A stretch of 64,000 nucleotides of DNA from Rhynchopus sp. YZ270_cl-10 (taxonomy: Eukaryota; Euglenozoa; Diplonemea; Diplonemida; Diplonemidae), in the NCBI GenBank assembly GCA_964035575.1, contig OZ037905.1, positions 769,001-833,000 on the forward strand, given 5' to 3'. This document shows, piece after piece, positions 51,633 through 60,592 of this stretch (the stretch's first letter is position 1; each line of letters starts with the position of its first letter). The position numbers were made by a program, and so were the translations under genes. The notes under the pieces are model-generated. The model had not been told where the DNA came from. It saw nothing but the letters and a program-made list of their open reading frames with translations, and ran no database searches.

Positions 51633-52775
51633 CAGGGTATTAGGGTGGTTAAAAAAACTGGTTTTGAAAACCAGTTTTTCCAAAAACACGGGTCGGGAAA
51701 GATCTTTTTTTTTTTTTTTTTTTTCGAGAAAAAAAATCCTCTTCTCCCGAAAAAAAAAAAAAAAAAAAGATTTTTGGGAGAAAAAAAAAAAGAGAAAAGA
51801 TTTGAAAATCCTGGGAAAATCCTGAAAAAATCCTGAAAAATCCTGGAAAAATCCATGAAATTTCATGAAAAATCTCGAGATCTTGAGAAATCTTTGAAAA
51901 AAAAAAAAAAGATTTTCAAAATCTTTTTTTTTTTTTCCCCAAAAAGATTTTTCAAAATCCCAAAAATCTTTTTTATCTTTTTTTTGAAAAAAAAAAGATT
52001 TTCAAGATCTTTTTCATCTTTTTTTCTCTTTTTTTCCTTTTTTTCCTTTTTTTTTCAGGATTTTTCAAAGATCTCAAAGATCTCGAGAGATCCTGAAAAA
52101 AAAAGACAAAAATCCTGAAAATCTTGATTTTTTTTTTTCTCTCGAAAAAAGACAAAAAAAGACAAAAGATCTTTCCTAACCCGTGCAAAAACTGGTTTCA
52201 AAAAAAAAAAAAAAAAACAGAGAAATCTGGAGGGGAAAAAAAAACCGACACTTTTCACCAGGCCTTTCTGTAAATGTCGTCCCCAGATTAGGGCGGACTC
52301 GATTTTTTTCCCCGCATTTTTTCCCCGCCTGGTAGAACCGTGGTTGAACCACGGGAGTGCCTTTGAGAAATGGATGTTCCTTGAATTTTTTTTGCCTGCG
52401 GCGCCATTTTTCATTTTTTGCTCCGCAAAAAAGGGTTCGTTGAGTGGCTCTGTGGTGTAAAAAGCTAGATTTTTACACCGTACCCTCAAAAATTTTCGCC
52501 TGCGGCGCCATTTTATACAGTCCCTATGTTCCCAATGTCTACCCTGGGTCAGCAGCACCGACAAATATTTTGAGCAAAAAACAAGCTGACCTCCCCAACT
52601 TGAAATCTGGATTCCTGGATAAGACACTGACCCCACCCCCGAAAACCCCGAAAAAGGTGACTGTGTCCGTCAACGGTGGAGATTTTCGCCGGAAACACTA
52701 GTTTTCGCCACCCAGGAGAGAAAACCAGAAAAACCAGTTTTTTCCGGAATTTTGGATTTTCACCCTAATACCCTG
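51633..52775. mobile_element. Non-autonomous hAT-like DNA transposon, 1143 bp
   Basis: Begins CAGGGTATTAGGGTG and ends with its perfect reverse complement CACCCTAATACCCTG (15-bp TIRs; weaker similarity with AAAAAACTGGTTTT extends inward). It is bounded by perfect 8-bp direct repeats AAAGAAAC at 51625-51632 and 52776-52783. CAGGG ends with 8-bp target duplication are the mark of the hAT superfamily. The interior is poly-purine/poly-pyrimidine DNA with many aaaaatcctg units and two copies of cctgcggcgccattt (about 52395 and 52500). No transposase was recognised. Confidence 0.88.
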
Positions 52776-52843
52776 AAAGAAACCCCCCCTAGGAAAAAAA
52801 ACTAAGTGTACACACTTCCTAAATGAACAGGAGAATGTTGCAA

Positions 52844-54442
52844 CTACTTTGCAACCGACGTGACCTTCACAGGGAAACCCTTGTTGTCCAGCTGCCAGGT
52901 AATAGCAAACTCAACAGTAGGCTTAAACCCAGGCACACTGTCAAATTCATACGAAGCAAGCGCAGTGAGCAGCGCCATCTTAGCTTCAGTGATCGCCACA
53001 GACTTTCCAAGACAGACCCGTGGACCTGCGTTGAAGGTGGGGAACATAAATTCATCAAACGCAGTCGTGATCTTCTGCGCACCTGTCTCGGGGTCTGTGA
53101 CAAGCCACCTCTCAGGCTTCCACTCCGACACATCCTCGCCCCACACCTTGGGGTTGCGGTTCGTGCAGTAGGGGCTGAAGGACAAGGTCTCCCCCACGTA
53201 CACCTTTGCCCCTGATGGGAGCACAGTGTCCTGCACGCACACCTTCTCGTTGGCAGGGACGGGTGGCTGGAGGCGGATGGTTTCCATGAGAACAGCCTCC
53301 GTGAGTGGTGTGTCCTCGATGTCGTCGAAGGTAAGCGCCTCTTGCAGGGAACCCTGGAAGCAGTGCATCGCCTCGTCACGGATCTTCTGCTGCCACGCTT
53401 TGTTCTCTGGTGCCGAAAGGAACTGTACACACGACGTGAGCGACGATGCAGTGCTGTCTCTCCCAGCAATGACGTTGTTCAGGATCATGTCCTTCAGGTA
53501 CTGCTTCGTGTACTGCGTGCCCTCCTCCTTCCCGTTCTCGATGAACAGCGCAACCATACTGCAGTCGTCCTTCAAGACTTCGTCTCTGATCTCACCGTCC
53601 GCATCGAAGTAAGCATCGACAGTCTCGTTCATGTATTTGTTGATCGACGCAATTGACTTGGCCATCTCCTTTTCAGTAGAGCGGTTCAAGAACTTGTTGA
53701 TCTTCCACCACGGTTGCAGGAAACGGCCAACACAGTTCCGTTGTGCAATGTCGAAGTTATCGGTGAAGCGGGTGTCACTGTTGTTCGCATCAACATTCTT
53801 TTTGTACTGACTCGCAAGGGAATGTGTGCTTTTGTTGAATGCAATCTCGTTGATTGCATCAAACGTAAAAGCAAAGAAAATGGGCTGCACATCGACAGCC
53901 TTGCCAGTGTCAGCGTGTGTGTCGAAGCAACGCGCGAGCTCCTGGGCATGCTCACCAAACACAGTTGACATTCTGTCCCTCAGCTTCCTGCGGAGGAAGA
54001 GACGTGACGACACGACACGCTGGTGCTTCCAGACCTCCCCGTTGCTGTTGAAGATGCCGTTGCCAAGCAGGTCATTGAAGTTGCCGAGAAACTTCTTCGA
54101 CTTCTCGAATGAGTAGAAGTTGTCACGCAGAATGCACTTGATGTCGTCTGGGTGCACAACGTAGATCTGGCCAAACCCACCCATCACACCAAAGGCATAC
54201 GGCTTCCAGTCATTTGCCTCCAAGTTCCTCCGATGAAATTCGGGAAGCGTCACTTCCTTGTCTTTGAGCACAGCCTTGATAACCTTGCGAGTGATCCCCC
54301 AAAACGGTTCATTGATCGGGTGCAAAGGAAGTCCTTTCGGCCGCCCAGCCTTGAAGTACCACACCAACGACGCAAGGGACAACACACACAACGCAGCAGT
54401 GCCGTACAGCATCTCCATCACAAAGGGTGACAACAGCTCCAT
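52844..54442 (-). CDS. Cytochrome P450 copy 6, CYP86/CYP4-like
   Basis: Single-exon gene of 532 residues with membrane anchor, I-helix AGRDSTASSLTS, ExxR in METIRLQPPVP, KPERW and heme ligand Cys477 (FNAGPRVCLGK). The usually conserved I-helix Thr of AGxDT is Ser here, as in copies 5 and 7. It differs from copy 4 in the helix before the I-helix (NRSTEKEMAKS). The open frame upstream to 54628 is not conserved; the ATG at 54442 is used. Confidence 0.92.
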   Translation of the reverse strand: MELLSPFVMEMLYGTAALCVLSLASLVWYFKAGRPKGLPLHPINEPFWGITRKVIKAVLKDKEVTLPEFHRRNLEANDWKPYAFGVMGGFGQIYVVHPDDIKCILRDNFYSFEKSKKFLGNFNDLLGNGIFNSNGEVWKHQRVVSSRLFLRRKLRDRMSTVFGEHAQELARCFDTHADTGKAVDVQPIFFAFTFDAINEIAFNKSTHSLASQYKKNVDANNSDTRFTDNFDIAQRNCVGRFLQPWWKINKFLNRSTEKEMAKSIASINKYMNETVDAYFDADGEIRDEVLKDDCSMVALFIENGKEEGTQYTKQYLKDMILNNVIAGRDSTASSLTSCVQFLSAPENKAWQQKIRDEAMHCFQGSLQEALTFDDIEDTPLTEAVLMETIRLQPPVPANEKVCVQDTVLPSGAKVYVGETLSFSPYCTNRNPKVWGEDVSEWKPERWLVTDPETGAQKITTAFDEFMFPTFNAGPRVCLGKSVAITEAKMALLTALASYEFDSVPGFKPTVEFAITWQLDNKGFPVKVTSVAK

Positions 54443-54651
54443 GATGGGAAAGAGACAACGGCAAAAAACACTGAAGTGGATGATGGTGTGGGAGCATGGG
54501 GACAAGGATTGGGGCATATTGGAAACAGAGGGGAGAAAAATGGGGTTCGGGTGCTCCTTAGGTATCAATAAACACCAAGTTGACATCGGACATTTTGACC
54601 CCATCACCCCGTTGCGATCGCATTTCATACGTGTACAAAGAAGAAAAGAAA

Positions 54652-54693
54652 AGTTTATGAGATGAACCTAAGCCTCTCGTGCTTAGTCACCTA
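54652..54693 (+). repeat. Family-A hairpin repeat
   Basis: Consensus stem-loop about 210 bases upstream of P450 copy 6. Confidence 0.75.
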
Positions 54694-54850
54694 CCGAAAG
54701 ATACAAAGTTGCACAGTCTGTGAAGCTTTTTGACTCTGGTGGTGAGCACAGCATGCGTAGCGCTATCAAACTTCATCACGAAAAAAAATATCGGTTCTGT
54801 TCTTTGTGAGTTCAAAGCCGGGCGACAAAAGCCACCTCCCGCAGGGTTTC

Positions 54851-54948
54851 CGCCAAGGCGGACCGGGGGGGACCACGGTCCCCCCCAATATTTTTCCCAG
54901 AAAAATCCGGATTTTTACAGGGGTTTGGGGGGGGACCATGGTCCCTCC
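54851..54948. repeat. GGACC-palindrome repeat, copy 2
   Basis: Partner of 40021-40108, with an extra ~10 bases (gcggaccggg) near its left end. Confidence 0.8.
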
Positions 54949-54995
54949 CGAACCCCTGTATTCACGCTTCCTAAATGAAACGGAGAATGTTGCAA

Positions 54996-56594
54996 CTACT
55001 TTGCAACCGACGTGACCTTCACAGGGAAACCCTTGTTGTCCAGCTGCCAGGTGATACCAAGCTCAACAGTAGGCTTAAACCCAGGCACACTGTCAAATTC
55101 ATACGAAGCAAGCGCAGTGAGAAGCGCCATCTTAACTTCAGTGATCGCCACAAACTTTCCAAGACAGACCCGTGGACCTGCGTTGAAGGTGGGGAACATA
55201 AATTCATCAAACGCAGTCGTGACCTTCTGCGCACCTGTCTCGGGGTCTGTGACAAGCCACCTCTCAGGCTTCCACTCCGACACATCCTCGCCCCACACCT
55301 TGGGGTTGCGGTTCGTGCAGTAGGGGCTGAAGGACAAGGTCTCCCCCACGTACACCTTTGCCCCTGACGGGAGCACAGTGTCCTGCACGCACACCTTCTC
55401 GTTGGCAGGGACGGGTGGCTGGAGGCGGATGGTTTCCATGAGAACAGCCTCCGTGAGTGGTGTGTCCTCGATGTCGTCAAAGGTAAGCGCCTCCTGCACG
55501 CGGCCCTGGAAGCAGTGCATCGCCTCGTCACGGATCTTCTGCTGCCACGCTTTGTTCTCTGGTGCCGAAAGGAACTGCACACACGACGTGAGCGACGATG
55601 CAGTGCTGTCTCTCCCAGCAATGACGTTGTTCAGGATCATGTCCTTCAGGTACTGCTTCGTGTACTGCGTGCCCTCCTCCTTCCCGTTCTCGATGAACAG
55701 CGCAACCATACTGCAGTCGTCCTTCAAGACTTCGTCTCTGATCTCACCGTCCGCATCGAAGTAAGCATCGACAGTCTCGTTCATGTATTTGTTGATCGAC
55801 GCAATAGACTTAGCCATCTCCTTTTCAGTAGAGCGGTTCAAGAACTTGTTGATCTTCCACCACGGGTGCAGGAAACGGGTGCAGCAGTGCCGCTGTGCAA
55901 TATCGAAGTTATCGGTGAAGTGGTTGTCACTGTTGTTCGCATCAACATCCTTTTTGTACTGACTCGCAAGGGAATGTGTGCTTTTGTTGAACGCAATCTC
56001 GTTGATTGCATCAAATGTAAAAGCAAAGAAAATGGGCTGCACATCGACAGCCTTGCCAGTGTCAGCGTGTGTGTCGAAGCAACGCGCGAGCTCCTGGGCA
56101 TGCTCACCAAACACAGTTGACATTCTGTCCCTCAGCTTCCTGCGGAGGAAGAGACGTGACGACACGACACGCTGGTGCTTCCAGACCTCCCCATTGCTGT
56201 TGAAGATACCGTTGCCAAGGAGGTCTTTGAAGTTGCCGAGAAACTTCTTCGACTTCTCGAATGAGTAGAAGTTGTCACGAAGAATGCACTTGATGTCGTC
56301 TGGGTGCACAATGTAGATCTGGCTGAACCCACCCATCACACCAAAGGCATACGGCTTCCAGTCATTTGCCTCCAAGTTCCTCCGATGAAATTCGGGAATA
56401 GTCACCTCCTTGTCTTTGAGCACGGCCTTGATAACCTTGCGAGTGAGGCCCCAAAACGGTTCATTCATCGGGTGCAAAGGAAGTCCTTTCGGCCGCCCAG
56501 CCTTGAAGTACCACACCAACGACGCAAGGGACAACACACACAACGCAGCAGTGCCGTACAGCACCTCCATCACAAAGGGTGATAACAGCTCCAT
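54996..56594 (-). CDS. Cytochrome P450 copy 7, CYP86/CYP4-like
   Basis: Single-exon gene of 532 residues. I-helix AGRDSTASSLTS (Ser variant), ExxR in METIRLQPPVP, heme ligand Cys477. Local differences from copy 6 include HCCTRFLHPWWKINKFLNRS and a beta-strand near the C-terminus reading VELGITWQ instead of VEFAITWQ. The 5' flank diverges from the other copies directly upstream of the ATG (ATTATGG context, no TTTCCCATC). It is the right-hand member of the close array. Confidence 0.92.
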   Translation of the reverse strand: MELLSPFVMEVLYGTAALCVLSLASLVWYFKAGRPKGLPLHPMNEPFWGLTRKVIKAVLKDKEVTIPEFHRRNLEANDWKPYAFGVMGGFSQIYIVHPDDIKCILRDNFYSFEKSKKFLGNFKDLLGNGIFNSNGEVWKHQRVVSSRLFLRRKLRDRMSTVFGEHAQELARCFDTHADTGKAVDVQPIFFAFTFDAINEIAFNKSTHSLASQYKKDVDANNSDNHFTDNFDIAQRHCCTRFLHPWWKINKFLNRSTEKEMAKSIASINKYMNETVDAYFDADGEIRDEVLKDDCSMVALFIENGKEEGTQYTKQYLKDMILNNVIAGRDSTASSLTSCVQFLSAPENKAWQQKIRDEAMHCFQGRVQEALTFDDIEDTPLTEAVLMETIRLQPPVPANEKVCVQDTVLPSGAKVYVGETLSFSPYCTNRNPKVWGEDVSEWKPERWLVTDPETGAQKVTTAFDEFMFPTFNAGPRVCLGKFVAITEVKMALLTALASYEFDSVPGFKPTVELGITWQLDNKGFPVKVTSVAK

Positions 56595-56966
56595 AATAGA
56601 GACAACGACAAAAAACTGAAGTGGATGATGGTGTGGGAAGTGCATGGGGACAACGGATCGGGGCATACATGAAGCAGGAAAAAAATGGGGGTCGGGTGTA
56701 CCTTAGGTTTCAAGAACAAAAATAACAGAAGAAAAAAGCATGCAAGGACGAAACGGGCCCCTCAATGAGGGGGCAAAAACGTCTTTCAATAACGTTCCTT
56801 TGTTTTGTCTATAGGGAGAAGGGGGGGATGAAAAAAAAAGGAGACAAGACGCTTTTTAGTGGGGCATAGCAATTGAATTGTAATATCTGCCGCTTTGTTT
56901 TGAGTATCGAGAACTACAGACACCATGGGGTGAGGTCAAAGACCCTCCCTCCCTCAAGCAAAAAGA

Positions 56967-57005
56967 GGATAAGGTGAGCCTAAGCCTCTCGTGCTTATTC
57001 ACGTT
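56967..57005 (+). repeat. Family-A hairpin repeat
   Basis: aggtgagcctaagcctctcg, then tgcttattcacg; about 375 bases upstream of P450 copy 7. Confidence 0.65.
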
Positions 57006-57144
57006 TACAAAAGGGGAGGTGGGAATAGGGTCTTACAGACAGTGAACCTCATCCCCAGAGAGTGTGCAGGGATAACACCATATCCGCTAAATGGTTCATA
57101 CGATCATATTCATAGAAAAGAACAGCATGAGTTGGTGTGACTGA

Positions 57145-57262
57145 AGAGGGGGGCTGGTTCGCACTTCTTTTTTCACCCCACACCAAAATTTTTTTTTCGA
57201 GGGCTGATTCGCACTTCTTGCACACTTTTTGCGCCCCCTTCCATTCAGCCACACCAATGCGG
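57145..57262. repeat. TTCGCACTTCTT repeat, copy 1
   Basis: Two ttcgcacttctt motifs separated by a cacaccaaaaattttttttt stretch, ending in cattcagc(c)acacc. Related to 58125-58240. Confidence 0.65.
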
Positions 57263-57323
57263 TACACGGTACTCCCCACATATTAGAAAAAACTCTGGTG
57301 GCATTTTTTTTTGGTGTGCACAC

Positions 57324-57435
57324 CACCTGATTTTTACCCTGCATCTCGGCGCGTACAGCCGCATACAGCGCATACGGTCGTATACAGTCCTATACGGTAC
57401 TATAAGCGCCTATACACGGGGTAAAAAATCAGGTG
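57324..57435. repeat. Inverted-end minisatellite element, copy A
   Basis: CACCTGATTTTTACCC at the left and GGGGTAAAAAATCAGGTG at the right enclose about seven diverged units of roughly 10 bp (atacagtcct-like). Confidence 0.75.
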
Positions 57436-57736
57436 AATACAGTAGGAGCGCATATGACAAAGCAAGACAGATTTGCGGACACTTAGGTTTGGGGGGGTAT
57501 AAAAATAGAGAAAATTTAAAAGATGAAAATGTGCTGTTGCTGCACCCTTCTTTAATAATAAATAAATTTAATAATAAATAAAGGAAGCTGCAACAAAACT
57601 AGTCAACTGCCCACTACCAGGGGGGGGCCCTGAGGGGGGGGGGGCATGGGTTTTTTGAACCGCCGGTAAAAAATTAAAATAAAATTGAAAGTTGAAAAGA
57701 TGAGCCTAGGGGACGGTGTGAGGCTTACAACAGTTC

Positions 57737-57840
57737 CCATATTCGTACAAAATTATCGACCGTAAAAAAGGGTCGAACTTCCAGAAAAAAATCCTGAAAA
57801 GGTCAAACATTAGTTCGGTCGATACTTTGTACGAATATGG
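57737..57840. mobile_element. MITE-like palindrome, 104 bp
   Basis: Ends CCATATTCGTACAAA and TTTGTACGAATATGG are perfect reverse complements; further in, atcgaccg pairs with cggtcgat. No clear target duplication was seen. Confidence 0.7.
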
Positions 57841-58038
57841 TAAGTATCACTATTTTCCTTTTGTCTCAAGTTTTCCCACCGAGGCTGTCGAACGAGCGGT
57901 TCTGGAATAGGGGGGGATAAAACCGTGCTCCCTGGAACAGAAATATTTATTGAAAAGAGCAACGGCCCGAGCCGCATGGTTCGCAAAATAAAGACAAAAG
58001 TGGAAAATATCAAAAGAAAAGAGAATTTTTTTTTTTTT

Positions 58039-58070
58039 GATGAACCCAAGCCTCGTCGCGCTTAATCACC
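58039..58070 (+). repeat. Family-A hairpin repeat (diverged)
   Basis: gatgaacccaagcctcgtcg, then cgcttaatcacc. Confidence 0.55.
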
Positions 58071-58124
58071 GATCATACGCGATACAAAAAAAAAGAAGAT
58101 TTCTCAAAAGAATGGTGCAGCTGA

Positions 58125-58240
58125 AGGGGGGATTCGCACTTCTTGCATTTTTTTCATGTCACATCAAAAAAAAATTCGGTACGCACTTCTTGCACACTTC
58201 TGCGCAGTTCTTGCGCCCCCCTAATTCAGATACACCGAAG
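58125..58240. repeat. TTCGCACTTCTT repeat, copy 2
   Basis: Same layout as 57145-57262: gctgaa..ggattcgcacttctt, an A-rich linker, gcacttcttgcacac, then cccctaattcagatacacc. Confidence 0.65.
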
Positions 58241-58560
58241 GAAGAAAGAAAGAGCCTAAGAGGAGATGAACACAACCCTCTAGTATATTAGATTCAATAT
58301 ACGTTCAGTTCACAGAATTGAAAGTATTTTGAGTCTAGTATAGTATATCTACAAAAGAAGCAAGGCAGGCTGTCTCCCTAGAGTCTAGAAGGCTCTGCTT
58401 CATCTTGGGGGTAGAGGTGCCTTCCACACTTCGAGATGTTTTTTTGTTTGCATCGACAATCACCTACCGAGATAGGATCTGTACACAATGCCGCCCGAAG
58501 GATTTGTACTTAATCGGTATTGACGTTGAGGCAATCCTCAACCCTAGAAAGTAGCTTTTT

Positions 58561-58611
58561 TTGATAAATTGGAGTGTAGTTGCCTCGGTTGTGTTGCCAC
58601 GGTTTGTGCAA
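58561..58611. repeat. Dispersed repeat, copy 2
   Basis: Matches 15271-15332, the DNA that encodes the tail of the TEX261 protein. No TEX261 sequence surrounds it here. Confidence 0.7.
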
Positions 58612-58687
58612 TATCACCTTTTTTTGGGGAATTACGGGAAATAAAACGAAGTTGTAATTTTTTTTTTTTCTCTTTGAAACATGGATC

Positions 58688-58790
58688 CACCTGATTTTTA
58701 CCCCGCGGATAGGCCCGGATAGGTCCGGATAGGCGCGGATAGGTCCGGATAGGGCCGGATATGGCCGGATAGGACCGTACAGGCCAAACC
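58688..58790. repeat. Inverted-end minisatellite element, copy B (one end)
   Basis: Starts CACCTGATTTTTACCCC, then eight units of a 10-bp repeat (GGATAGGCCC / GGATAGGTCC). The expected right end is not found here; a 7-bp satellite follows after 20 bases. Confidence 0.75.
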
Positions 58791-58810
58791 CCACGTATTT
58801 TTCCCATACG

Positions 58811-58950
58811 TACTGTGTACTGTGTACTGGGCACTGGGTACTGGGTACTGGGTACTGGGTACTGGGTACTGGGTACTGGGTACTGGGTACTGGGTACTGG
58901 GTACTGGGTACTGGGTACTGGGTACTGGGTACTGGGTACTGGGTACTGGG
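58811..58950. repeat. 7-bp satellite (TACTGTG then TACTGGG), 20 units
   Basis: 140 bases. The first units are TACTGTG, a mixed unit follows, and the rest are TACTGGG, so the array shows a sequence switch at its left edge. Confidence 0.95.
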
Positions 58951-59104
58951 TAGCTACGTTAGAGATCTGTTTCATTCTCGGCAGTAATCTTCGCCTCAAA
59001 CTCCAAGACAAAGGGTTGGAAGAGGAAGTCGGATTGGGCTGTGGAAGTTTCGGGCTACTGTTCCACCCCGCAGATGATCTTTTGTCATCCGCATGCCCCC
59101 AGAG

Positions 59105-59520
59105 TCATTCAGCACTCTTCTCATATTTGATAGGGCTTGCCGTTGTGGAGCACATCAATACTGTGAGACGAACCTCATCTGTGTTGAACCATTTGCAGTG
59201 TTCTTCAACTTCCAGTGCAAAATCTTGCGACGAAATTAGCACACCATTGAACGACTGGTCACGCGCACTATCCTTCGTCTTTTTTGTCGGAAAATAGACC
59301 GCATCACGTTCTGCACACCTCTGGATCTTCTTCGCTACGTTAGTGCGATACGCGCAGAGGGAGGGGTCCACCCCTTTGCTCCCGTGAACTTGTACTGTTT
59401 GTCCGATGTTTTCTTTGGCACAAGAGTGATGAACGGTGTTTGAGTGAGTCCAAACACATCCTTCTCAGGCAAAGAGTAATAAGAGGTTGTGAGACGCTCG
59501 GGACGCTGCGAATGCAGCAT
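59105..59520 (-). pseudogene. Broken open frames of unknown origin
   Basis: Two partly overlapping minus-strand frames (59520-59335 and 59371-59105) with protein-like composition (YYSLPEKDVFGLTQTPF; KKIQRCAERDAVYFPTKK; VEEHCKWFNTDEVRL). Neither has a complete gene structure. It lies between the two 7-bp satellites and may be a decayed mobile-element or host-gene fragment. No family recognised. Confidence 0.4.
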
Positions 59521-59685
59521 GCAGAACTGAAAGGCAGTGTTGAAACCAGAAGATTACAGATGGCGGGTCAGACGCTGTGTCACTTACCCCATGCATCGGT
59601 AGATGAGAGCCAGCACCTTCAGAGCAGTGAACACAACACTGGGCGCAAAATTCATGTGCCAAAAGGCAACAAAACCCTACAAGGA

Positions 59686-60173
59686 GTACACAGTACACAG
59701 TACACAGTACACAGTACACAGTACACAGTACACAGTACACAGTACACAGTACACAGTACACAGTACACAGTACACAGTACACAGTACACAGTACACAGTA
59801 CACAGTACACAGTACACAGTACACAGTACACAGTACACAGTACACAGTACACAGTACACAGTACACAGTACACAGTACACAGTACACAGTACACAGTACA
59901 CAGTACACAGTACACAGTACACAGTACACAGTACACAGTACACAGTACACAGTACACAGTACACAGTACACAGTACACAGTACACAGTACACAGTACACA
60001 GTACACAGTACACAGTACACAGTACACAGTACACAGTACACAGTACACAGTACACAGTACACAGTACACAGTACACAGTACACAGTACACAGTACACAGT
60101 ACACAGTACACAGTACACAGTACACAGTACACAGTACACAGTACACAGTACACAGTACACAGTACACAGTACA
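59686..60173. repeat. 7-bp satellite (ACAGTAC)n, about 70 units
   Basis: 488 bases of virtually perfect heptamer. On the other strand it reads TACTGTG, the unit that opens the 58811 array, so the two arrays are related and inverted. Confidence 0.97.
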
Positions 60174-60187
60174 AAAATAGTTTTTTT

Positions 60188-60320
60188 CTGATTTTTCGAC
60201 CCCGCGGATAGGCGCGGATAGGTCCGGATAGGTCCGGATAGGCCCGGATATGGCCGGATAGGGCAAGGATAGACCGGATAGGGCCAAAAGCCGGTTTTTT
60301 TTTTGGGGCAAAATCAGGTG
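60188..60320. repeat. Inverted-end minisatellite element, copy C
   Basis: Left edge ctgatttttcgacccc, then about eight GGATAGGNNC 10-bp units in the same direction as copy B, a T-run, and right edge ggggcaaaatcaggtg, the inverse of the copy-B left end. Confidence 0.75.
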
Positions 60321-60531
60321 GTGGATGCGCCGCACACACATCTATTGAAAAAAAAAACAGAAACGCAAAAAAGTTGTCAACCCGCAGGAGCTCCCCTCAA
60401 GAGTACTCTTTGGAAGGGGTTCACAACCAAATGGTAGTGTACCAGAAAATTGTGTTACCGCGGTAAATGGGGGATCGTTTTAAAAGGTTAGAAGAAGTTA
60501 GGAAGGGGGATGAGGAGGGGTTTTTTTATTT

Positions 60532-60592
60532 TTTCTTTTTTTGAAAACTTGGTTGTATTAGTGTAGCCACCCTAGAGTGTGTCTCCACTATA
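60532..60592. repeat. Dispersed hairpin repeat, copy 2
   Basis: Counterpart of 28410-28466. The stem has changed on both arms (agtgtag..gtctccact), and the central ccaccctagagtgtg is intact. Confidence 0.7.

Larger units (their letters stand above)
54443..54995. other. Spacer between P450 copies 6 and 7
   Basis: Holds a family-A repeat (54652-54693) and the second GGACC-palindrome repeat (54851-54948). No gene seen. Confidence 0.6.

Noticed and set aside
52055-52636. 193-codon frame inside the hAT-like element as a transposase
   Set aside because: It has no hAT catalytic or dimerisation motif that could be recognised, and most of it lies in simple-sequence DNA.
59465-60341. Long open frames of 200-246 codons on both strands
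   Set aside because: They are translations of the (ACAGTAC)n heptamer (VHSTQYT and YCVLCTV repeats), open in several frames only because the unit is stop-free.
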